Origin: an uncultured Bacteroidia bacterium
Lineage (GTDB): Bacteria > Bacteroidota > Bacteroidia > Bacteroidales > ML635J-15
Direction: 5' to 3'
DNA length: 64,000 bases
Assembly (NCBI GenBank): GCA_902800045.1
Contig: CADCCZ010000004.1
Span: 236,029-300,028, forward strand
Every line of letters starts with the position of its first letter. Within the stretch, counting starts at the first letter, position 1. Positions 1 to 8,609 of this stretch are shown here, in pieces. Made by a program: the position numbers and the translations under genes. A model generated the notes under the pieces. That model was not told the DNA's origin and did not search any database. It was given only the letters and a program-made list of their open reading frames with translations.

Positions 1-1748
1 TGGCGAACAGCGGAGTTTGCCTTGTTATTACACCATTAATTGCGCTGATGAAAGACCAGGTTGCCAATTTGCAGAAGCGCGGAATAAAGGCAGTGGCAAT
101 ATATTCGGGCATGACCCAGCACGAGATAGAGGTGGCTGTAGATAATGTAACATACGGAGACTATAAATTTCTCTATCTTTCGCCCGAAAGGCTCAAGAAC
201 TATTATTTCCGCGAGCGACTCAAGGTCATGCATGTCAACTTGATAACCGTCGATGAGGCGCATTGTATTTCGCAGTGGGGCTACGATTTCCGTCCGCCCT
301 ATCTCGAAATTGCCGAAATCCGCGAGATTCTTCCTGGTGTGCCGGTGCTTGCGCTTACCGCAACAGCTACTCCCGAAGTGGTTGACGATATTCAGGATAG
401 ACTGAAATTTCCTGTTCACAATGTCTTCCAGAAAAGTTTCGAGCGCAAGAATCTGGTTTACTATGTGATAAATACCGAGGACAAGATTCGCAAGTTGTTT
501 TCAATTTTGAACAAGGTGCCGGGGTCGGGCGTATTTTATGTACGAAACCGTAAGAAGACGCGCGAATACGCTATGCTTTTGCAGCAGAACGGCATTTCGG
601 CAGACTTTTATCATGCTGGTTTGTCGGCACAGGAAAGGTCTGAAAAACAGGAGGCATGGCAGAAAAATCAAATACGCATAATGGTGTGTACCAATGCCTT
701 CGGTATGGGAATCGACAAACCCGATGTGCGACTGGTAATTCATCTCGACTTGCCCGATTCGCCCGAGGCGTATTTTCAAGAAGCAGGACGAGCAGGACGC
801 GACGGGAAAAGAGCGTATGCATTCCTCCTTACCAACAATTCGGATAAGGCACAGATAAAGAAAAACATTACAACTTCATTTCCCGAGCTACCTAAAGTCA
901 AGGAGGTGTACTCGGCTGTATGCAGCTATTTAGGCGTGCCGTACGAGGGCGGTGCGAACCAGGATATTCCTTTCGACATATTCGACTTTTCGGCTCATAC
1001 GCACATCGATGTGCTTACAACGCATAGTTGCCTTAAGACTCTCGAATTTGCAGGCTTCCTCGAATATGTTGAGGATACAAATACGGTTTCGAGGATAATG
1101 TTTATCGTTCGTCGCGACGACTTATACCAATATCAACTTGAGAACAAGAATATAGATGAGTTTATTAAGCTGATACTCAGAATGTATACTGGTGTGTTTA
1201 CCGACTATGTGAACATAAGCGAGGAGTTCATTGCAAAGAAAGCTGGAATATCGGAGCAGTCGGTTTACGAATACTTCAAGTTGCTGTCTAAACATAAGAT
1301 AATTAGTTATATACCAAAGACAAACAAACCGCTTATAAGGTTGCTGATGGAGCGTCGGCGCGAAAACGACATGTATTTCGACCGACAGGCTCTCAATTCC
1401 CGTAAGGATAGGGTAGTGGCTAAAATGGAAGCAATGTTGCAGTATGCTACGAGCGACAATAAGTGCCGGAGTCAGCAACTTTTGGCGTATTTTGGGGAAA
1501 CCGATGTCGACCGATGTGGGGAGTGTGATGTTTGTAAACGTCGTAACGAATTGGGACTCAGTAAGTACGAGTTTGATATTATTCTCGATAAAATAAAGCG
1601 TATATTGGGAGAATCGCCATATCTTTACAACGATTTGATTGACAAGGTTGGCGAGGACGAAGCCAAATGTGTAAACGTAATAAAATGGCTTTTCGAAAAT
1701 AATAAGATTTTATACAACGAAGAACGAAAAATAATATGGCACAAATGA
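1..1748 (+). CDS. recQ: RecQ-family ATP-dependent DNA helicase, 5' end missing
   Basis: ATP-dependent 3'-5' DNA helicase of the RecQ family, acting in recombination and repair. The frame is open from base 3, so the start and the Walker A motif lie left of the window. The visible part begins at motif Ia (ITPLIALMKDQ). Motif II is DEAH at residues 69-72 counted from the ATG at 48, followed by the RecQ signature CISQWGYDFRP. Motif VI reads QEAGRAGRDG. Near residues 475-498 a Cys then C-x2-C-x2-C forms the RecQ zinc-binding subdomain (RCGECDVC). No HRDC domain is evident, and the tail resembles the shorter RecQ paralogues of Bacteroidota, so this may not be the orthologue of E. coli RecQ. It is the first visible gene of a forward operon and overlaps the next start codon. 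Confidence 0.93.
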   Translation, partial: ANSGVCLVITPLIALMKDQVANLQKRGIKAVAIYSGMTQHEIEVAVDNVTYGDYKFLYLSPERLKNYYFRERLKVMHVNLITVDEAHCISQWGYDFRPPYLEIAEIREILPGVPVLALTATATPEVVDDIQDRLKFPVHNVFQKSFERKNLVYYVINTEDKIRKLFSILNKVPGSGVFYVRNRKKTREYAMLLQQNGISADFYHAGLSAQERSEKQEAWQKNQIRIMVCTNAFGMGIDKPDVRLVIHLDLPDSPEAYFQEAGRAGRDGKRAYAFLLTNNSDKAQIKKNITTSFPELPKVKEVYSAVCSYLGVPYEGGANQDIPFDIFDFSAHTHIDVLTTHSCLKTLEFAGFLEYVEDTNTVSRIMFIVRRDDLYQYQLENKNIDEFIKLILRMYTGVFTDYVNISEEFIAKKAGISEQSVYEYFKLLSKHKIISYIPKTNKPLIRLLMERRRENDMYFDRQALNSRKDRVVAKMEAMLQYATSDNKCRSQQLLAYFGETDVDRCGECDVCKRRNELGLSKYEFDIILDKIKRILGESPYLYNDLIDKVGEDEAKCVNVIKWLFENNKILYNEERKIIWHK

Positions 1749-2239
1749 AATATATGAAAGGCAAAATTTTGATATTTGTACTAGCTGCATTGTTTACTTA
1801 CGGCTGTGGACCAAGTGCTACCGACCGTGAGTGGGAATCCAGCATCAAGGGTTACTGGAAGCCTATTAATGAAAATTCGGGTGAACTTTGTACATCAATA
1901 CCGTTTTACCATTTCGGCGACAGTGCCAAAGGTGCCACCAAATACTATAAGTTCGATTATACCGACACCATGTTGTGGGAGATTCGTCGCCGGCAGATGA
2001 ACGTATATTACGAAGAAGCCGTCGATGGCTATTATATAGGTTACAATCAATACAATAGCCGTGCACTTATACATATACGCAGTATTTCGGAAAACGAAGT
2101 AAGGATGTCGCAGCTTTTCAATAGCGGATATCAAACCGACTATAAGTTGGTGCGTATTACGCCAGAAGAATTTTATGCGCCATACACTGATACTGTTGCT
2201 GGTACAAGTGAGCCGCATCCGATTGACGATACATTTTAA
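1745..2239 (+). CDS. Putative lipoprotein, unknown function
   Basis: Small protein with a lipoprotein-type N-terminus: two Lys residues, a hydrophobic stretch (ILIFVLAALF) and Cys in the setting TYGC, a loose Bacteroidota-type lipobox. The mature part of about 145 residues is rich in Tyr and acidic residues, and I recognise no family. I chose ATG 1745 because it overlaps the helicase stop as ATGA, which suits translational coupling. ATG 1736 and ATG 1754 are possible alternatives in the same frame, 1754 giving the most compact signal peptide. It is probably anchored in the envelope. Co-transcription with recQ and purD says nothing specific about its role. Confidence 0.7.
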   Translation: MKYMKGKILIFVLAALFTYGCGPSATDREWESSIKGYWKPINENSGELCTSIPFYHFGDSAKGATKYYKFDYTDTMLWEIRRRQMNVYYEEAVDGYYIGYNQYNSRALIHIRSISENEVRMSQLFNSGYQTDYKLVRITPEEFYAPYTDTVAGTSEPHPIDDTF

Positions 2240-2263
2240 TAGGAATAAAGAAAATATAAGACT

Positions 2264-3535
2264 ATGAATATATTGGTATTAGGTTCGGGAGGAAGAGAGC
2301 ATGCAATAACATGGAAGATTGCATCGAGTCCGAGAGTTGAAAAGTTGTACGTTGCTCCAGGAAATGCAGGAACTCGTGATATTGCCGAGAACGTAGCAAT
2401 AAAAGCTGATGATTTTGACGCAGTTGCGGATTTTGTTCACAAGGCGAAAATAGACATGCTGGTTGTCGGTCCGGAGGATCCGCTAGTAAAGGGCATTGTG
2501 GATTATTTTTCAGAAAAGCCTGGATTTGAAAATCTTATGCTGGTTGGTCCCGACAAGCTCTCGGCCCAACTTGAGGGAAGCAAGGAGTTTGCAAAGATGT
2601 TCATGCAGAAGTACGGCATTCCAACAGCAAAATATTTGTCGGTAACTGCCGAGAATATTTCAGAAGGCGAGAAATTTCTCGAGTCGGTAAATCCTCCGTA
2701 TGTACTTAAGGCCGATGGCCTTGCTGCAGGTAAGGGCGTGTTGATTCTCGACAACCTCGACGAAGCAAAGTGCGAATTGAAAAATATGCTTGGTGGAAAG
2801 TTCGGCAGCGCAGGCAATAAGGTGGTGCTCGAACAGTACCTCGATGGAATAGAGTGTTCGGTATTTGCTTTAACGGATGGCAAGTCGTATGTGCTTCTGC
2901 CCGAAGCAAAAGACTATAAGCGGATAGGCGAAGGAAATACCGGTTTGAACACAGGCGGTATGGGTTCGGTTTCGCCAGTGCCGTTCTACGATAAGGATTT
3001 TGCAAAAAAGGTAGAAGACAGGATTGTTAAGCCGACCATTGATGGAATTCATTCGGAAGACATGAACTACCGTGGTTTTGTTTTCTTTGGACTTATGAAT
3101 GTAAAAGGCGACCCGTATGTTATTGAATACAATGTACGTATGGGCGATCCCGAAACCGAATCGGTAATGCTTCGCATCAAATCGGACTTGGTAAAATTGC
3201 TCGAGGCTGCGGCAAGACGAGAGTTGTCGGGTAAGTCGGTCGAGTTTGACCGGCGCGCGGCAGCAACTGTGATGATGGTTTCGGGTGGGTACCCCGAAGC
3301 TTACGAAAAGGGTAAGACGATAAGCGGACTCGGAAATGTGAAAGATAGTATTTGCTTCCATGCTGGCACGGCAGTTGCTGACGGAAATGTAGTTACATCG
3401 GGCGGCAGGGTTATTGCTGTAAGCAGTTATGGCAACACGATATTCGATGCTCTGAACGTTTCTTATTCGTCAATCAAAAATATATCGTTCGACAAGTGCT
3501 ATTATCGTACCGACCTTGGTTTCGACTTGAAATGA
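2264..3535 (+). CDS. purD: Phosphoribosylamine-glycine ligase (GAR synthetase)
   Basis: Second step of de novo purine synthesis: joins 5-phosphoribosylamine and glycine using ATP to give GAR, in the cytoplasm. The 423-residue length is normal for PurD. The N-terminal signature is LVLGSGGREHAI (residues 4-15). The ATP-grasp part shows GSKEFAK, then VLKADGLAAGKGV near residues 147-159, and the metal-binding EYNVRMGDPE near residue 290. It lies 24 bases after the lipoprotein gene and 8 bases before the next gene, inside the forward operon. No other pur gene is in the window. Confidence 0.97.
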   Translation: MNILVLGSGGREHAITWKIASSPRVEKLYVAPGNAGTRDIAENVAIKADDFDAVADFVHKAKIDMLVVGPEDPLVKGIVDYFSEKPGFENLMLVGPDKLSAQLEGSKEFAKMFMQKYGIPTAKYLSVTAENISEGEKFLESVNPPYVLKADGLAAGKGVLILDNLDEAKCELKNMLGGKFGSAGNKVVLEQYLDGIECSVFALTDGKSYVLLPEAKDYKRIGEGNTGLNTGGMGSVSPVPFYDKDFAKKVEDRIVKPTIDGIHSEDMNYRGFVFFGLMNVKGDPYVIEYNVRMGDPETESVMLRIKSDLVKLLEAAARRELSGKSVEFDRRAAATVMMVSGGYPEAYEKGKTISGLGNVKDSICFHAGTAVADGNVVTSGGRVIAVSSYGNTIFDALNVSYSSIKNISFDKCYYRTDLGFDLK

Positions 3536-3543
3536 CTTTGTAG

Positions 3544-4539
3544 ATGCTGAAACTGATAAAATCAAATAATCCGTTCAACTACTTTCTGGCATTCTTGTTT
3601 ATGCTCGGCTTATGGGCATACAAATTTGCAGTGATGCCTACTGCAGTCGACACGGGAGGTATGCATTCGTATTTTTTCAGGTTTATATATGAGTCGTCGA
3701 AGTTCCAGTATATTTATACTGCTATAGCCTTCGCATTGACGTTCGCTTTTGCGTGCTACTTGTCGGTTTCTAATTTCCGATTGCAGATAGTTGAATCGGG
3801 ATACCAGTTGCCTACATTATTCTTTACAATGCTTGTCGGATGTCTCATAAATGCGCAGCGATTTATTCCAGAAATGTTTGCTACGTTATTTGTATCTCTG
3901 GCCATCTTGCGGATATTCTCGATGTACAACAAGTATGAGGATATTAGGAGCAGTCTTGATGTCGGACTTCTTTACGGGCTTTCGCTTCTATTTGCATATA
4001 AGTATATTGTACTTCTACCTGCAATAGTTATTGTGTTTATAATTGTTAAGCCCGTATCGTGGCGCGACTTGTTTTCTTTCTTCCTCTCTGCTACATTCGT
4101 TTGCGCTATAGCTTTTTGTTTAGTATGGCTCTATGGCGACCTCAACGAGATGCTACTGTCTGTAAAGAACGAGGTTTTAACACTTATATTTGCAGAGAAG
4201 TATAATTATCTCAATTATATTTTCTTCATTCCGGTCATTTTCTCGCTGTTTGTTTCTGTGTTGTCGATTTTTATCCTTAGGGTTTTTCGTAAGGCTGCCG
4301 AAATGAAGTATTATCAGTCGATGCTTGTCCTTTTGGTATATTTTGGATTGTATGTTGGTTCACCGCTTTCGTCAAACGAATCGGTATGGCTTATGTATTT
4401 CCCTCTTTGCTATCTGCTTTCGAATATAGTGGTCAATGCTAGACGGAGAGTTGTTCGGGGACTGGTGTTTTATGGACTTCTTTTGTGTTTGGTAGTGTCG
4501 CAGATATTGCAGATTATGTATTTTGATTCGATTTTTTAG
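3544..4539 (+). CDS. Polytopic membrane protein, DUF6427-like
   Basis: About ten hydrophobic segments run through this 331-residue protein, so it is an integral inner-membrane protein with short loops. The N-terminus (KLIKSNNPFNYFLAF) and the position directly after purD resemble the DUF6427 family that I associate with purD in Bacteroidota. That match is from memory and not certain. No catalytic motif is visible. It sits 8 bases after purD and 24 bases before the prenyl synthase gene, so the three are probably co-transcribed. A role in handling a lipid or polyprenyl intermediate is possible from the neighbour but is only a guess. Confidence 0.75.
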   Translation: MLKLIKSNNPFNYFLAFLFMLGLWAYKFAVMPTAVDTGGMHSYFFRFIYESSKFQYIYTAIAFALTFAFACYLSVSNFRLQIVESGYQLPTLFFTMLVGCLINAQRFIPEMFATLFVSLAILRIFSMYNKYEDIRSSLDVGLLYGLSLLFAYKYIVLLPAIVIVFIIVKPVSWRDLFSFFLSATFVCAIAFCLVWLYGDLNEMLLSVKNEVLTLIFAEKYNYLNYIFFIPVIFSLFVSVLSIFILRVFRKAAEMKYYQSMLVLLVYFGLYVGSPLSSNESVWLMYFPLCYLLSNIVVNARRRVVRGLVFYGLLLCLVVSQILQIMYFDSIF

Positions 4540-4563
4540 GATTTATACCTATTAGTTTTAATT

Positions 4564-5541
4564 ATGGAAACTCAGGAATATTATTGGGATTATTTCAAAA
4601 AGCATCTTTCCTCTTTTCTTGATGCGATGGAAACCGAACCTAAATTTTTGTACGAGCCTGTCAGATACGCACTTTCGGCGGGTGGGAAGCGTATCCGTCC
4701 TGTGTTGTGCCTAATGTCGGCAGAGATGTTTGGTGCAAGTGCGGATAAGGCTATAGATGCAGCTCTTGGACTTGAGATTTTTCACAACTTCACATTGCTT
4801 CACGACGACATAATGGATAAGTCGGATATGCGTCGTGGACGTCCTACTGTGCATAAGAAGTGGACCGAGAATATAGCAATTCTTTCGGGAGACCTCATGT
4901 CGCTTGTGGCTTGTAGAAGCGCTGCAAAAACAGTTGTCAATAAGGAAAAAGTTCTTGAAACTTTTCTGCGTACGGCCATAGAGATTTGCGAAGGTCAGCA
5001 GTACGATATGGATTTCGAGACCGAAACCAATGTCAGTGTCGATGAATATATGAAGATGATAAATCTGAAGACGGCAGTACTGCTTGCCGGAAGCTTGAAG
5101 ATAGGTGCGTTGATTGCAGCAGCAAGCGAATCGGATTGTGAAAACATATACCAGTATGGACGATATGCTGGGCTGGCATTCCAGTTGCAGGACGATTTGC
5201 TCGATACATACGGAAATGCTGCCGTATTCGGCAAACCAATAGGTGGCGACATTGCCGAAAACAAGAAGACTTTTTTGCTCATTAATGCAATAAACTTGGC
5301 TTCGGGTAGTACTAAAAAGGAATTGTTGGAATGGGTTTCGAAAGAAAACTTCGACCGTGACGAAAAGTACAATTCGGTAAAAGCTATATACGATACCTTA
5401 AATATTAAAGACCTTACGATAAAAAAAATAGAGGAATGCTATAGCATTGCCGATTCGTATCTGCAAAAGGTGTCCTTGCCCGATTCGGAGAAAGCGGTGC
5501 TTCGCAATTATATGGACTCGATGAGGTCGAGAAACTATTAA
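4564..5541 (+). CDS. Polyprenyl (isoprenyl) diphosphate synthase
   Basis: Trans-isoprenyl diphosphate synthase, which elongates an allylic diphosphate with IPP for quinone side chains or other isoprenoids. The 325 residues include GGKRIRPVLC (IPP-binding region), the first aspartate-rich motif DDIMD followed by RRGRPT, and the second motif QLQDDLLD followed by a GKPIGGDI segment. Such features mark the all-trans polyprenyl synthetase family. Product chain length cannot be read with confidence, so ispA or ispB is not assigned. It is the last gene of the operon. The next gene has its own promoter 87 bases further on. Confidence 0.93.
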   Translation: METQEYYWDYFKKHLSSFLDAMETEPKFLYEPVRYALSAGGKRIRPVLCLMSAEMFGASADKAIDAALGLEIFHNFTLLHDDIMDKSDMRRGRPTVHKKWTENIAILSGDLMSLVACRSAAKTVVNKEKVLETFLRTAIEICEGQQYDMDFETETNVSVDEYMKMINLKTAVLLAGSLKIGALIAAASESDCENIYQYGRYAGLAFQLQDDLLDTYGNAAVFGKPIGGDIAENKKTFLLINAINLASGSTKKELLEWVSKENFDRDEKYNSVKAIYDTLNIKDLTIKKIEECYSIADSYLQKVSLPDSEKAVLRNYMDSMRSRNY

Positions 5542-5563
5542 AAAGCTTAGAATCATTAACTTG

Positions 5564-5608
5564 CAAAGGAAAAACGAATAAGCGTTCAAAAGTTTATATT
5601 TTCCTTTG
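5564..5608. repeat. 10-bp inverted repeat before the MBOAT promoter
   Basis: CAAAGGAAAA (5564-5573) pairs perfectly with TTTTCCTTTG (5599-5608) across a 25-base loop. It lies just after the prenyl synthase stop and its right arm contains the -33 TTTG of the next promoter. It could end the upstream transcript or act as an operator; the sequence does not decide between them. Confidence 0.5.
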
Positions 5609-5635
5609 TTTCGAATATCCTAAATATTAATTTTG
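5605..5635 (+). promoter_or_regulatory. Bacteroidota primary-sigma promoter of the MBOAT gene
   Basis: TTTG at 5605-5608, a 19-base spacer, and TAATTTTG at 5628-5635 match the Bacteroidota -33/-7 consensus exactly. Transcription would start about 13 bases before the GTG at 5655. Confidence 0.75.
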
Positions 5636-5654
5636 CGCCCTCAAAAATTGGATT

Positions 5655-7313
5655 GTGATAGAATTTTTGCAAGGCATATTTTTGTACGATGAGAATTCGC
5701 CATTGATTTTCACGAAGATGTTCTTCTGGATATTCTTCGCAGTGGTTTTGTTCGGATATTCGTTCATCTGCAACCGACCTAAACTCAGGGCGTTGTATTT
5801 GTTCCTTGCAAGCTTGTTTTTCTACTACAAGTCGAGCGGATTCTTCTTTATCCTACTGATAGTTAACATTATACTGAACTATTTCATTGGTAATGCAATC
5901 CATAGGTCCGAAAAGGAGGGAAAACGGAAAACATATTTAGTTCTCAGCGTTTTCATAAACCTTTTCATACTTTCGTACTTCAAATATACATTTTTCTTCG
6001 TCGATGCCTTCAATTCGATGTTCGGCACGCACCTGGTGGCGACAAACTACCTTGCGGGACTGTCGAATATGCTGGTTGGTACGCAGTTCAACCTGTCGGA
6101 AATATTCCTGCCGGTTGGAATTTCGTTCTACACCTTCCAGACAATGTCCTACACCATAGATATTTACCGTCGTAAACTCGAGCCAGTTAAGAGCATAATC
6201 GACTTTGGATTCTATGTGTCGTTTTTCCCGCAGTTGGTTGCCGGACCTATTGTCCGTGCGTCGGAGTTTGTGCCGCAGATATACCAAAAATACTCGCTCA
6301 CGCGCTACGAGTTTGGCTCGGCTGTGTTTATGATACTCAAGGGTTTGGTAAAGAAGATTATGATTGGCGACTATATTGCCGTCAACTTTATCGACCGCGT
6401 GTTCACAAACCCCGACATGTACACTGGCTTCGAGTCGCTGATGGCGATGTTCGGCTATTCGTTGCAGCTGTACTGCGACTTTTCGGGCTATACCGACATT
6501 GCCATAGGTGTTGCCTTGCTGATGGGCTTCCGCCTGAGCAAGAACTTCAACTCGCCGTACAAGTCGAAAAACTGTTCCGAATTCTGGACGCGCTGGCACA
6601 TTTCGCTGTCGTCTTGGCTCAAGGACTACCTCTATATTCCGCTTGGCGGAAACCGCAAGGCAACAATCGGAACCTATCTGAATTTCGGCTTCATTCTGCT
6701 GGTTATCATGCTGATGGCATCGAGTTGGATAGTGACCGTTGCAATATTGGCATTTGCGCTCGTGCTGTTCCTGCTCATAAGGTTTGTGCCTTCGGTGGCA
6801 GACGGCATCAAGTCGAATATTAACCGACTGATAACCATGCTTCTCGGTGGTATGTGGCACGGCTCAAGCTGGAATTTCCTCGTGTGGGGCGGACTTAACG
6901 GCGTGGGCTTGATTTTCGACAAGTACTGGCAGAAAATCAGTCCGTTTGCAAAGTTCAATGGAGGATTTATAAATTTTGTTAGGGTGCTCAACACCTTCCT
7001 TTTCATAACTGTAACATGGGTGTTCTTCCGCTCGCAGGATTTTGACACAGCCATTGCCATGTTTAAGAATGTTTTCACCAATTTCCATTTCGAGTATGTC
7101 CCAGCAGTGATTGCCGCCTACTACAAGGTGTTCCTGCTCATGGCGTTTGGCTATCTGACGCATTGGTTCAGCGGAAGGTTGAAGGACAAGTGGCGCGACA
7201 AGTTCATCGATATGCCACATTGGGTTCATGCTATAGTGGTTCTGCTTGTAGTATTTGTGGTATATCAGTCGATTTGCTCCGACATGCAGGCGTTCATTTA
7301 TTTCCAGTTCTAG
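5655..7313 (+). CDS. MBOAT-family membrane O-acyltransferase (AlgI/DltB-like)
   Basis: Membrane-bound O-acyltransferase, moving acyl (usually acetyl) groups from the cytoplasm to an extracytoplasmic polymer. The 552 residues form many membrane helices. Family motifs are PQLVAGPIVR, LYCDFSGYTDIA, FWTRWHISLSSWLKDYLYIPLGG, and GGMWHGSSWNF carrying the catalytic His (about residue 399). The start is GTG at 5655, supported by the promoter just upstream. MBOAT genes of this type are normally followed by an SGNH/GDSL or AlgJ-like partner that completes acetyl transfer; here the next gene is convergent map. The substrate, perhaps an exopolysaccharide or cell-wall glycan, cannot be named. Confidence 0.93.
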   Translation: MIEFLQGIFLYDENSPLIFTKMFFWIFFAVVLFGYSFICNRPKLRALYLFLASLFFYYKSSGFFFILLIVNIILNYFIGNAIHRSEKEGKRKTYLVLSVFINLFILSYFKYTFFFVDAFNSMFGTHLVATNYLAGLSNMLVGTQFNLSEIFLPVGISFYTFQTMSYTIDIYRRKLEPVKSIIDFGFYVSFFPQLVAGPIVRASEFVPQIYQKYSLTRYEFGSAVFMILKGLVKKIMIGDYIAVNFIDRVFTNPDMYTGFESLMAMFGYSLQLYCDFSGYTDIAIGVALLMGFRLSKNFNSPYKSKNCSEFWTRWHISLSSWLKDYLYIPLGGNRKATIGTYLNFGFILLVIMLMASSWIVTVAILAFALVLFLLIRFVPSVADGIKSNINRLITMLLGGMWHGSSWNFLVWGGLNGVGLIFDKYWQKISPFAKFNGGFINFVRVLNTFLFITVTWVFFRSQDFDTAIAMFKNVFTNFHFEYVPAVIAAYYKVFLLMAFGYLTHWFSGRLKDKWRDKFIDMPHWVHAIVVLLVVFVVYQSICSDMQAFIYFQF

Positions 7314-7423
7314 GGCCAACAGGCTGACAGGCTAAAAGGCTAACTGTCGAGCAGAAGACCTGTCCAACAGAAGACCAGTCAGTCTGTTAGACTGCAAGAC
7401 TGTGAGCCTGTTAGACTGCTAGC
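7314..7423. repeat. Convergent intergenic spacer made of short related words
   Basis: No gene is visible. The spacer is built of variants of ACAGGCTAA and GTCTGTTAGACTG. CAGTC-TGTTA-GACTG (about 7379-7393) is a hairpin, and AGCCTGTTAGACTGCTAGCCT repeats the idea with longer arms. Similar words recur near 45138-45200. It lies between two convergent genes and may stop transcription from either side, although no U-tract follows the stems. Confidence 0.5.
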
Positions 7424-8260
7424 CTAATAAGTCAAAATTTCGTTTCCCGTTTCAGTAATCAGAATCTGGTGTTCCCATTGAGCCGAAGGCTTGAGGTCCT
7501 TGGTTACGACGGTCCAGTCGTTATCTTCGATAAAGATTTCCTTCTTGCCCATGTTTATCATCGGTTCGATGGTGAATGTCATGCCGGGGATGATAAGTTC
7601 TTCGGTACCGCGCTTGCCGTAGTGCAGAACCTCGGGCGGTTCGTGGAATTTTACACCGCAACCGTGTCCGCAAAGTTCGCGCACAACAGAATAGCCATTC
7701 TTTTCGGCGTGTTCCTGGATTGCTGCACCAACATCGCCCATGCGAGCCCATGGTTGAGCAGTGGCGATACCTATTTCGAGGCATTCTTTTGTGACTTTGA
7801 CAAGTCGTTTGCATTCTTCGCTAACCTCGCCAATCATGAACATTCGTGATGCATCGGAGAAATAGCGGTTGTAAATTGTTGAAACATCAACATTTACGAT
7901 GTCGCCATTGCGGAGGAATTCCTTCTTGCTCGGGATGCCGTGGCAAACGATTTCGTTGCGTGACACGCAGCAGCTCTTGGGGTAGCCCTCGTAGTGAAGC
8001 GGGGCGGGAATTGCACCGTGTGAAGTGGTGAATTCGTAAACCATGTCGTCAATGTCCTGAGTGGTAATGCCCTCACGAATATTTTCTGAAATGTAATCGA
8101 GCAGTGCGGTGTTTATCTTTGCGCTTTCGCGTATGCCAGCAATCTGTTCTTCGCTACGAATTATTCTCAGGGGCGGAATCTTGTATCCCTTGGCACGGTA
8201 TTCCTTTATTTTGTTCCGCAGTTCTATCGGTAGAAGCGGTGCGTATTCCTTCTTTGACAT
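7424..8260 (-). CDS. map: Methionine aminopeptidase type I, copy 1
   Basis: Removes the initiator Met from new proteins; a cytoplasmic dinuclear metalloprotease of the pita-bread fold. The expected metal ligands are visible: D125 (VNVDVS), D136 (YFSDASRMF), His in GHGCGVKFHEPP, Glu in FTIEPM and Glu in WEHQILITE. The track of open codons runs to 8314, but I place the start at ATG 8260 (MSKKEYAPLL, 278 residues), because a -7 box at 8279-8286 lies between the two candidate starts. An N-terminal segment of about 35 residues precedes the catalytic domain. A second MetAP is encoded at 29527-30309 in the ribosomal operon, so this is the stand-alone paralogue. Confidence 0.94.
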   Translation of the reverse strand: MSKKEYAPLLPIELRNKIKEYRAKGYKIPPLRIIRSEEQIAGIRESAKINTALLDYISENIREGITTQDIDDMVYEFTTSHGAIPAPLHYEGYPKSCCVSRNEIVCHGIPSKKEFLRNGDIVNVDVSTIYNRYFSDASRMFMIGEVSEECKRLVKVTKECLEIGIATAQPWARMGDVGAAIQEHAEKNGYSVVRELCGHGCGVKFHEPPEVLHYGKRGTEELIIPGMTFTIEPMINMGKKEIFIEDNDWTVVTKDLKPSAQWEHQILITETGNEILTY

Positions 8261-8278
8261 CGTTTTTGAAATTTTCTG

Positions 8279-8286
8279 CAAAAATA
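8279..8286 (-). promoter_or_regulatory. -7 box of map
   Basis: On the minus strand this reads TATTTTTG followed by C, the Bacteroidota -7 element, 18 bases before ATG 8260. I see no good TTTG at -33. It decides the start-codon choice for map. Confidence 0.55.
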
Positions 8287-8318
8287 AATAATATTTGCGA
8301 TTTACGCTCTTCATTGTT

Positions 8319-8394
8319 ATGCTGAATTTATTTCAGCATCCGTTGTTGATCCTGAAACAAGCTTAGGATAACCGGTGCTGAAACAAGCTTAGGA
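8319..8394. repeat. Hairpin and duplicated 17-mer in divergent spacer
   Basis: ATGCTGAA-TTTAT-TTCAGCAT (8319-8339) is a perfect 8-bp hairpin. It is followed by two identical copies of CTGAAACAAGCTTAGGA at 8352-8368 and 8378-8394. The spacer 8287-8548 between divergent map and the YebC gene holds no gene that I can see. These look like a small intergenic repeat element. Confidence 0.55.
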
Positions 8395-8548
8395 AGACTA
8401 TTCGGGATGACATCTTCGGTTCCCTAAGTATCAGATTTCTTAATATTATATATTATATAGGTGTGCAATCCATGCATTTTAATTTGTTGCAGAGTGTTTT
8501 TTGTGTGTTTGATAATTTTTTTTGCCATAAATAATATGTGTAAAAAAT

Positions 8549-8564
8549 TATTTTTGTAATTTTG
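8549..8564 (+). promoter_or_regulatory. -7 boxes upstream of the YebC gene
   Basis: Two -7-type octamers sit side by side: TATTTTTG (8549-8556) and TAATTTTG (8557-8564). The start codon follows 45 bases later. Neither has a clear TTTG at the usual 19-base distance. Confidence 0.5.
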
Positions 8565-8609
8565 TACCTCAATTCTAGAATTAGAAGTTTAACATAAATA
8601 TATATTTAT

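Noticed and set aside
5937..6860. A 307-codon minus-strand frame inside the MBOAT gene
   Set aside because: Antisense shadow of a gene with clear family motifs; the translation is rich in His, Arg and Gln and has no signature.
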